A stretch of 64,000 nucleotides of DNA, taken from the NCBI RefSeq assembly GCF_921293095.1, contig NC_060253.1, positions 98,659,073 through 98,723,072 of the forward strand. The letters are read 5' to 3'. This document shows, in pieces, positions 49,601 through 57,275 of this stretch. How positions within the stretch are numbered: the stretch's first letter is position 1; every line of letters begins with the position of its first letter. The stretch comes from Ischnura elegans. Taxonomy: Eukaryota > Arthropoda > Insecta > Odonata > Coenagrionidae. The position numbers and the translations under genes were made by a program. The notes beneath the pieces were generated by a model, which saw only the letters and a program-made list of their open reading frames with translations, was not told where the DNA came from and did not search any database.

Positions 49601-51052
49601 CAACTTCAAATTACCATCATGAATTTCATATATCATGTACCATGGCATTGCTTGTATTTTCCAGGAGCTGTGGTATAACCCATCTCATACAAATGATGGT
49701 AGAACATCTCTACCATCTGGGAAACTGTACGACCAGTACACAAATATTTGCAAGGAGTTGCGAAAGTTTGGGTTAAGGGAGTCAAGACGAGGGGTCAAGA
49801 GGCCTGGGGAAGATATAGCCTGTGATGGTAGCGAGGATTTGGCCAGACTCCTTCCATGCGCCCTTAGCAATGAAGGTATTTATGATAACAATTTTTGTAC
49901 CACATTAAGAGATTGAAATTTCTTGGTAGTTAATTCATTCTCAGTAATATGTGCTTTGTCACGTTTTAGATGTTGAAGAAAGATTACAGTTCCTGCAGAC
50001 TGAATTGAACGATTGGGAAACAATCAACAGATACTGGCAGGAAACAGTGAGGCACCGGCAGGCCAAATTAAGGTCTGACGCTGCGTATGAGGCCACGTAT
50101 GAATATGTCAACACATATCCGGTGCTGAAACAGCCAGAAGGGTACAAATTGGTTGGTACCATCCATGATCTTTACCTCATAAAAAATAACTTGAAAATGC
50201 TTTCAATTTTCATTATCTTTCAAAAATATGCTAGCTCCTGCATCTGCCTCAATGTCATAATATCAATGCCATAATTTTTATTTTCCAGCTCCAGAGTGAT
50301 TTTAGACAGTTGTTCCCTCAGGCATATGGTAGGATTGCTAGCCACTGGGAGCCATTTGCTGAGAAGGTGAAGGAGCAGCTTAGCATTGAAAATATTTCAA
50401 TCCCAGGTAGGCTAACAACAAGAGCTTCCTACACTAGTTTCCTTATACAATGTTTTGCCTGATTATTTGTGATTAAAATGAACTATGTATTGCAGCTCGG
50501 TGCTCCGATGCAGAACTTCTGCATTTATTTGCGCGGTTGGTGACAACAGTTCCGTTGAAAGTCCCTAAGGGAAAAGCGTGGAAGCCTTCACGGAAGGATA
50601 TTTTGGATGGCTTTCTTTGCTACGCTAAGGTAATTTTTGGACCTATATTGAATGTCAAAAATTAAGTTACCAGGAAGAAATTAAGTCATGTTTTTCTTTT
50701 TCAGACTGACGACTTGATAAAACATTGTGATGGGCTGGAGGAGCGATATAGAGCACGAGGGTTAACGGTGCAGCCCTTTCCCATGATAATTGGGGAATCT
50801 TTGGCAAATATACACACACATTATTTTGTGATTGACAAAACACCCATAACGCTGCCCACCACAAGAGATTTGTTTGCTGCTACCTTCTACGCGTATCACT
50901 CTCTTTATTGTAGATACCCACTCCAAAGTGCCCGTCTGTGGGTAATAGTTGAGAAGGCGTTGTTTGGGATGGAAGAGGTAAAGGATCCTCAATCCCAAGC
51001 TATCTCAAAAATACCGGAGGTGAAACGCCTAATTTCTGTGTTGAGAGTGTAA
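46668..51052 (+). CDS. SAM-like domain protein of the CACTA element (gene 1), ten exons
   Basis: I read ten exons: 46668-46734, 47262-47389, 47476-47670, 49280-49425, 49510-49573, 49665-49875, 49970-50151, 50289-50406, 50496-50629 and 50705-51052. All introns are GT-AG and all phases join to give 530 residues and a stop. Donors are mostly GTAAGT-like; the one after 50151 (GTTGGT) is weak but the only one keeping frame. The start has a good context (GAAAATGG). Residues 1-65 look like a SAM domain (FLLKAGLGAYIQVFA, then L-P-S-V-A-P-S and LAELIPKAGHRIKYIEAL), a fold used in protein or RNA contacts. Residues 131-270 form a second compact region, residues 272-331 are helical and charged, and the rest is unrecognised. 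It may be the accessory partner of the transposase, comparable in position to TnpA of En/Spm, but I see no sequence proof. Intron 3 is long (1,609 bp). Confidence 0.8.
47671..49279 (+). other. Long intron 3 of gene 1
   Basis: The 1.6-kb AT-rich intron begins GTAAGT and ends with a pyrimidine tract and TTTCAG. It holds only short frames (80 codons at 48416-48658) without a domain. I see no nested element in it. Confidence 0.6.
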
Positions 51053-51084
51053 GGTTTTTCTTGTGTGAACTTTTTTAGCTTTAA

Positions 51085-51145
51085 ACTTTTGTGTGCATTT
51101 TTTGACTTTTGTGTGTTTGTTTTGCTTGTGTGGGTTGGAAGCACA
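51085..51145 (+). promoter_or_regulatory. Candidate 3' splice site ahead of the transposase start
   Basis: Between the gene 1 stop (51052) and the transposase ATG (51146) lies a T-rich tract ending in AG at 51140-51141, four bases before the ATG. I see no poly(A) signal in this gap. One reading is that gene 2 is made by splicing an upstream leader exon to this site, skipping gene 1, as alternative splicing does in plant En/Spm. The tract is interrupted by G residues, so the site may be weak. Confidence 0.4.
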
Positions 51146-53611
51146 ATGCCTACCTGTTTCACTTGTGGTTTGACTCTGCCTTCCATAGTTGCTCTCCATA
51201 TTCATTTCAAATCCGTCCATAATTTACAGCCTAATGAAGATTATGGGTTTACTTGTGCAGAGGGTGATGGCTGTATTGCTACTTATTCTGGTTGGAAAGC
51301 ATTCAGGGTTCATTTGTTAAAACAGCACAGTTGCTCACAAATATCTGACAATATACCAGAACCAACTTCTACGACTGAAACATTTCGAGTTGAATCATTT
51401 AATAAGGACAATGAACCTCAGCAAAACCTGTACCCTCCCCCGGAGGCCCCTCTTAACATTCCGCACATTTTTGAAGACATGGTTTTAGAGTTTGCAGCCA
51501 AGTTGTATGCTAACCATAAGTTACCTCGTAGTCATGTTGTTGACATAATGAAAACTACCACTGATTTATTAGAGTCTATGTTAGATTTGTTAAAACCAGA
51601 AATTAAAAGTGTTATCACCTCTTGTGAGAATGAAGATGCATGTTTCAAGGTGGAGAAACAACTAGACTTTATAGTGCAACCCTTTTCAAACCTTTCCACT
51701 GAGCATAGGTATCTGAAGGTTTTGAAAGCTCGAGGCCATTTCATTTCTGGCCATACGTATTCATTGGGATCCAGAGTTAAAAGGAAACGTAAACATGGTA
51801 TGCTGAAAAGGGTTATGTCAAATGTAACAGCAAAATTTATTCCAATGCGGGTTGTCCTTAAAAAAATATTTAGTTTACCAGGAGTATTTTCCTCTGTAAC
51901 ATCATATGTCACCAAACTGTCTACTGCTGTAGGTTGGCATGAGAACTTTGTGCAAGGAAACTTATGGAAGTCAAAGGTTAAAAACTTTCAGGATAAAATT
52001 GTCTTTCCACTTTTTCTTTATTTTGATGATTTTGAGGTGAACAACCCATTAGGTTCTCATGCATGTGTAAATAAACTGGGTGGGGTGTATTACAGTATCC
52101 CATGTTTTCCTCCTGAAGTTCAGTCCCAGCTTGAAAATATTTTTTTGGCAGCTCTGTTTTCCTCTAGTGACAGAGTAGAATTTACCAATCACTCAACATT
52201 TTCCGAAATAGTGAAAGAGCTAAATTTCCTCCAATCTGAAGGTGTCGAGATAATCACTGACTCTGGTCCAAAAATAATCTTCTTTGCTCTTGGCCTCATT
52301 CTTGGTGATAACTTGGGTTTAAATCAAATCTTGGGCTTTCAGGAAGGCTTTAATGCTCACTACTGTTGCAGATTTTGCAAGACAAGTAAATTTGCTAGGC
52401 AGTGGGAAACCTGTGAGAGGAATTTGAGAACTCAGTCAAGTCATGACAGGGATGTTGTAAAACTTGATCAAAAAAATACAGGTGTTAAAGAGCAGTCAGT
52501 GTGGGATAGGGTTAATTATTTTGAAACATGCTCCAACTTTGCTGTAGATTATCTTCATGATGGTCCTGAAGGTGCATTTAAAAAATTTATGGGGCTGATT
52601 GTAAATTATTTTGCATGTAACTTTGCATCCACTAAAAACAGCTTCCTTTCCATATTGAATGATAGATTGGAAGGTTTTGATTGTCATGCCAATGCAATAA
52701 GCAATAGGCCACCTCCCATTTCTCATGATGAGGCTAAAGATAAACAGCTTAGGATGTCAGCAAGTGAAATGCAATCTTTTATCCTCATGTTTGCCATGCT
52801 GGTGGGGGATACTGTTCCCATGGATAATGACGTGTGGAAATTTTATCTCTGCATGCGCAAAGTTCTTGAGATTGTTCTGGCTCCTCGTCTCACTACTGGT
52901 CATGTACCTCTGTTGAAAGGGTATGTTAGTGAAATGTATGAAATGTTTTTGGAAGTTTTTCATGCTGAAACAGTGCCTCATAAACTTCATATTTGGGTTC
53001 ACTACCCAAGAGTTTTAGAAGAAAGTGGGCCAGTCACACACCTGTCCACATTTAGATTTGAATCCAAACATAGGCATAAGAAAACAGAAGCAGTAGCAAC
53101 AACTAGCCGTATAGATATTGCTGAGACACTCGTGCATAAGGAGTTGCACACTCTTGCATATCGATTCCTATTGGGTAAAGGCTTTACCCCTAATAATAAG
53201 TTTGGAAAGTGTGTAAAGGTTCAACACTTATCAAACTTACCAGGGTTTTGCTCATTTCAGTCTAGTTGCCCTAAATCATTTTTGGAAAGTAGTTGCAAAT
53301 TAACTTGGGTGACAGTAAATGGTCACACTTACAGGAAAGGATCCTGTGTTGCCATGCGAATAGAAGGTGCAAGTGAAATTTATCCTACCTTTGGTGTTGT
53401 TGATTCTTTGTTACGGGATGCAAATAACTGTGTAATACTAGTTTGTAAAATGTTTTATACTGTTGCGTTTGAGCAAGACCTTCATGCTTATGAAGTCAAA
53501 TGCACTAGTAATTATGAATGTATTGCCATACAGCAATTGGTCTCTCCAACCCTTGTCATATATTCAACCTTAAAAGAAATTTCCTATGTGTCTCTGAGAC
53601 ATACTCTGTAA
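51146..53611 (+). CDS. CACTA/CMC-like transposase (gene 2), 821 residues
   Basis: The frame is intact, intronless and on the same strand as gene 1, 93 bp after its stop. An upstream in-frame ATG at 51065 would add a hydrophobic 27-residue leader; I prefer 51146 because the first zinc-finger cysteine follows at residue 4. Two C2H2 fingers come first (C4, C7, H20, H25 and C37, C43, H56, H61) and probably bind DNA. A basic patch (VKRKRKHGMLKRV) lies near residues 211-223. The core has L-Y-F-D-D-F-E-V-N-N-P-L-G-S-H (D294, D295), GLILGDNLGL (D388), a Cys cluster C-C-x2-C (407-411), DYLHDGPEG (D468, H471) and FRFESKHRHKK (E639). The N-P-L-G and D-x-x-H-D motifs recall the TNP2-type transposases of CACTA elements. 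Candidate catalytic acids are D294 or D295, D388 or D468, and E639, pending an alignment. Expected role: nuclear cut-and-paste transposition at the CACTG ends. Confidence 0.85.
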   Translation: MPTCFTCGLTLPSIVALHIHFKSVHNLQPNEDYGFTCAEGDGCIATYSGWKAFRVHLLKQHSCSQISDNIPEPTSTTETFRVESFNKDNEPQQNLYPPPEAPLNIPHIFEDMVLEFAAKLYANHKLPRSHVVDIMKTTTDLLESMLDLLKPEIKSVITSCENEDACFKVEKQLDFIVQPFSNLSTEHRYLKVLKARGHFISGHTYSLGSRVKRKRKHGMLKRVMSNVTAKFIPMRVVLKKIFSLPGVFSSVTSYVTKLSTAVGWHENFVQGNLWKSKVKNFQDKIVFPLFLYFDDFEVNNPLGSHACVNKLGGVYYSIPCFPPEVQSQLENIFLAALFSSSDRVEFTNHSTFSEIVKELNFLQSEGVEIITDSGPKIIFFALGLILGDNLGLNQILGFQEGFNAHYCCRFCKTSKFARQWETCERNLRTQSSHDRDVVKLDQKNTGVKEQSVWDRVNYFETCSNFAVDYLHDGPEGAFKKFMGLIVNYFACNFASTKNSFLSILNDRLEGFDCHANAISNRPPPISHDEAKDKQLRMSASEMQSFILMFAMLVGDTVPMDNDVWKFYLCMRKVLEIVLAPRLTTGHVPLLKGYVSEMYEMFLEVFHAETVPHKLHIWVHYPRVLEESGPVTHLSTFRFESKHRHKKTEAVATTSRIDIAETLVHKELHTLAYRFLLGKGFTPNNKFGKCVKVQHLSNLPGFCSFQSSCPKSFLESSCKLTWVTVNGHTYRKGSCVAMRIEGASEIYPTFGVVDSLLRDANNCVILVCKMFYTVAFEQDLHAYEVKCTSNYECIAIQQLVSPTLVIYSTLKEISYVSLRHTL

Positions 53612-53760
53612 GGAAAGTTCCTAATTTTTATACATGTATTGTATTTCCTAATTATATTTTGTATTATATTATGATTGTTTTTTATATTTTCATGCTATTG
53701 TATAAAATTTGATAATTGTGTTAATTTTCAATGTTTCGTGTTGAATCATATGATAATGAC

Positions 53761-53766
53761 AATAAA
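53761..53766 (+). terminator. Poly(A) signal of gene 2
   Basis: AATAAA lies 150 bp after the transposase stop and before the right subterminal cluster. It probably serves all transcripts of the element. Confidence 0.6.
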
Positions 53767-53963
53767 TGAATATCATGACCTCGGAACTCAGTTTTCTCAT
53801 TTTTCCAATTGCACTGTCCTAATTCCCCATTTCAAAAGGGGTTGAAAAAGAACAATATTATGGGTTAGTAGGGTTGTAAAAGGGGTGGGGGCACATTCAT
53901 TTGGGCTATTCATCTAAAGTTTTCATTTGGTATCCAATGGTTGTTCGGATGAGCCATCCAACA

Positions 53964-54126
53964 CTTTGGTTCTCACACCCAAAGTACTCGTCCATCTTCT
54001 TTGGATGTAGCAACCAAAGGAGTAGTTGGAACATCCAACTCCTCATCACCCATTCCCTTTGGGTGACACAACCAAATGTATGGACAAGTCCTTTCCTTCG
54101 CCTCAGCTTTGGGTGTGACACCCAAA
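53964..54126. promoter_or_regulatory. Right subterminal motif cluster
   Basis: Four copies or near-copies of the left-end motif occur: CTTTGGTTCTCACACCCAAA (53964-53983), CTTTGGATGTAGCAACCAAA (53999-54018), CTTTGGGTGACACAACCAAA (54057-54076) and TTTGGGTGTGACACCCAAA (54108-54126, a near-perfect palindrome). Half-sites extend to about 53900. Confidence 0.75.
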
Positions 54127-54148
54127 CCTACGATTCTCATATCCAAAG

Positions 54149-54161
54149 TGTTTTTTCAGTG
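54149..54161 (-). repeat. Right terminal inverted repeat
   Basis: TGTTTTTTCAGTG, the inverse of 46293-46305 with one mismatch, followed by CA. Confidence 0.85.
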
Positions 54162-54163
54162 CA

Positions 54164-54706
54164 GTACTGATAAAAATGTGGAAAAAACTCTTACCCTAGT
54201 GTACGAGAATCAGAGGTGTTATATTGACGGACTCGCTGAACAATCTGGTAATTTGTAGAGTTCATCACAGCGAATTTCGGTAATCAATTGAGACGAATCG
54301 CGGCGAAATTCATCCCCCCCGCTTGTTGCCTCCTGATCAAAAGTGGCACGTGTTGCTGTTTGCTGCGACTTGTGTTTTTGGTAAAATAATTGCAAGACAA
54401 TGCTTTCTCACCCAACCTACTCACCAGATGTTGCCCTTTGTGCTCCTTTTGTTCAACCGGATGAAAATGGTGATGAAAGGGAAATGTTTCGGTCAGATTA
54501 CGGATTTGAAAAGAAAATCGAAGGCGGCGCTGCAAGGGATCGGAAACGACGAGTACCAAAACTGTTTCGGGTATTGGATAAAACGTTTTAACCAATTCAT
54601 CAGTGTAAATAGAGAGTACTTTGAAAGTGACAAACGTTTGTAAGACAAAAAATTAAATTTTTAATTTTTTCAAAATCGTATCCGGTTATTTTTTGGTCCC
54701 TCCTCG
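54164..54706 (+). mobile_element. mariner relic, right part
   Basis: Directly after the element, codons read STDKNVEKTLTLVYENQR and then IDGLAEQSGN, the continuation of the mariner N-terminal domain. A deletion of a few hundred bases removes most of the catalytic core. Later codons read LSHPTYSPDVAL in one frame, and KGKCFGQITDLKRKSKAAL with YWIKRFNQFISVNREYFESD in another, which is the mariner C-terminus. The stop at 54643 and the terminal repeat (54681-54708, TCCGGTTATTTTTTGGTCCC) follow. Without the insertion the copy would be about 0.93 kb, shorter than the usual 1.3 kb. Confidence 0.85.
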
Positions 54707-56613
54707 TATGCTACCAGATCAAATCAAACGACAGACACTAAATCCTTTTGTGGACTCAACGTAGTACTCATAAGTAGTAGTTGCACCTGATTTAGAGTTG
54801 AAAATTTTTCTCGGAAAACACGCAATATATATCCATTAAAATTATAAATAAGCAAAGCCTTTTAAATCGAAAGTGGAGCGTAACACAGGCGAGGAAACTC
54901 AAGTTTATGACCTAACTCTGGAGTTTCAATACCCATTCTCATAGTGCACCGGCTGTAATCCTTCCCACACTTGACAACCTCATCCTTCTCTCACCTCCTC
55001 ACTTTTGGACCCAAATATCTCTTCCAGTTCCCAGTCCACTCTGCCCCATAGATCTCATTCCGTGAATTTTCGTCTCGGAATGTCTTTAAGAACTCTCCAT
55101 CACAAAACTTTGTTACAATAACTTTCCATCATATCGGGATCTCATTTTAATCGATGACGCATAAACACATGATGTGCTATTTGGAATACATGATGAGGAG
55201 AATCGTATTTTTGGGAGTATTTACCTCTCACGAGTTCCCTATGTTTTGCACGCACATTAAGCCGTCTGCTGGAGATAAATATTGCAAACTTACACCTTTT
55301 CACAAGATACGAATAGAAAAGTTTCACGCAAAAGTTTAATTATGGAGACACAAAGGTCTAACAGGTTTATTTTTTACGTATATATCTATATCTATCGGTA
55401 CGCATTACCATCGATATAGTAGGGCTATGAGTCATACACTCTTATAGAAACTTTACTTATTTTGTAGTGGGTGAAAATTATTTGATAGTTCAACTTCTAT
55501 GCCAGATTGATTTAATTTCCTTTGACAACCTAACCCATTTTAAAATCTCATGCAATTGATGTATGCACCAGGTTGAGACGTAAATTGACTTTTTTTCAAG
55601 ATCAAATTTGCCCGATGCGGGAAAGTTGCCAGCTTACGTCTCGGTCTCAGGTTGGAATATTTAAAAAATCGCATATTGTTAATCACTGCCGCGTGAGGCC
55701 TAAAGTTGAACATTTTCCAGAAAATCAGACTGAATTTCGAGACAAATATCTATGGATGATGAGTAACAACAACTAATCTCGTTTTACCAATAATAAATGA
55801 TGAGCATGACACTAAAGATTATTTTAACCAAGTTTCAAGTTCACCTACAGAATTTTATGGTTTTACGATGGGTGAGAAAGATCAACAAATGTAAATCGGA
55901 TGCAACCCACGTGCAACACAAAATTTCTGGCTACGAGTGGCATGACTTCAAAATTTGCCTTTTGGAATCTGTAATTGCGGTAAATTAACTACTTTTCCAC
56001 ACATAATCCATCTTAAATATTACACCCACTCACCTCAAAGATGAAGAATGACAATGATAGAAAAACCATAGGATGTTCTATTCCTCCACCCTGTGCCATC
56101 AAAAGCAATTGTAAAACTGCCTATGTCCTCATTAATCCCCTCCTCTCTGGACCCACCTCTCCCCTCCTCTCATACGGATCCAAATATATCTCCCAGACCC
56201 CACTCCACTTGCAGAGCGCCATATATCTCGGCACGAATTCCCGTCCCAGAGTGTCTTTGAGGTCCCTCCCATCCCAAAACCTTCAGACTCAATATCTTTC
56301 CCTCCACAACCTCTGGATCGCATCTTCGCCGATGGGGACGCGAGCACATGGACACACACAGGTCGGAGGGAGGCTGGGGGATGGGCGGGAAGTTCCGGCC
56401 CCTTCCTCCCACGAGGAGACGGTGCGGAGCGCGTGCCATAAAGACGTCCCGTGTGTTTTATAACTCGTGAGGACAAGAGGCAAGAGAAAAGGAATCTGAC
56501 CGTGAGATAAGAACAACCACCACAACTAGCTGGGATTTGAATGCCTCCCTTCCCACAATTCCCATGATCCCTCTTTCCTCCTAGTCCCCATCTCCTTTTT
56601 CGTCAATCCATTA
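54707..56613. repeat. Noncoding DNA with a dispersed duplicate
   Basis: The block at about 54945-55135 recurs at 56118-56310. Shared blocks include TGGACCCA, CCAAATAT(A/C)TCT, CCAGTCCACT-like and CGTCTCGGAATGTCTTT-like text. The 140-codon frame 56041-56463 and its antisense rivals lie in this GC-richer repeat and show no domain. Confidence 0.55.
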
Positions 56614-57275
56614 GGGGGTGCCGTCGCGACTTAAGGATTCAAGTCTAATAGGTACAACATTTCAAATGGGCTCGTCGACAATTTTATGTTATAGTCGATT
56701 GTCATAAGAGTTTGAGGATGATAAGACGCGTTTTTTTTCGATTTTCAATCCGTGTTCAATACTCAAGCTGTTAGAGGTGAAAAAAACACCGATATGAACC
56801 CTTATGCAGTTAAGTTGATGGCGTCACGAGCTTTTGCCGAACGGTTAACCACTTTTCAGCTGATCCTCGGCCTCCCGTGGTCAGCTTTACTAGGGTTGCG
56901 TTCGCAGGAGGTTCCGTTGCGGCATAAGAATTCAAGTCAAATAGTTGCAGCATTTCAAATGGGCTTGTTCCACAATTTTCTTTTAAAGTCGATTGTTTTA
57001 AAAGTTTCAAGATAAAAAGAAACGTTTTTTTTTTGTTTTTCAATCCAACTTGAGCAATTAGAGATGGAAAAGCACCGGTATAAACCCAAATACAGTCAAG
57101 CTAATGACATCACTAGCTATTTTTTTCGTATTTCAATCCGTTTTCACTACTCGTGCTATTAAAAGTGAAAGAAGCAGCGGGCAAAACCCTTGTGCAGTTT
57201 AGTTGGTGACGTCACAAGTACGTGCGGATGGGTAACCTCATTTCATTTAATTCTCAGCCTCACGCGGTTAGCTAT
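56614..57275. repeat. Three-copy local repeat, about 294-bp unit
   Basis: The first copy (56614-56907) is repeated at 56908-57118 and, for its later part, at 57119-57275. Diagnostic blocks are CATTTCAAATGGGCT, a T-run with TTTTCAATCC, an AAACCC block, and the ATGGCGTCACGAGC, ATGACATCACTAGC and GTGACGTCACAAG variants. The last contains the CRE-like palindrome TGACGTCA. Confidence 0.8.

Larger units (their letters stand above)
46293..54161 (+). mobile_element. CACTA/CMC-like DNA transposon, apparently intact, 7,869 bp
   Basis: The element starts CACTGAGAAAACA and ends TGTTTTTTCAGTG, inverted with one mismatch in 13. A CA flanks each end (46291-46292 and 54162-54163) and may be a 2-bp target duplication. 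Inside both ends lie clusters of a quasi-palindromic TTTGG...CCAAA motif. It encodes a spliced SAM-like protein and a zinc-finger transposase-like protein, both with open frames. The termini, subterminal array, two-gene layout and motifs of the second protein all point to the CACTA/CMC (En/Spm-like) superfamily. It sits inside a mariner relic, so it arrived later. Autonomy is inferred from intact frames only. Confidence 0.85.

Noticed and set aside
51065-51145. Upstream ATG as the transposase start
   Set aside because: It would add 27 hydrophobic residues ahead of a zinc finger whose first Cys is four residues after the second ATG; a signal-like leader does not suit a nuclear transposase. Not excluded.
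54323-54643. 106-codon frame as an independent gene
   Set aside because: It is the out-of-frame and C-terminal remnant of the mariner transposase.
56041-56463. 140-codon plus-strand frame
   Set aside because: It overlaps a locally duplicated noncoding block and three antisense frames; no domain.
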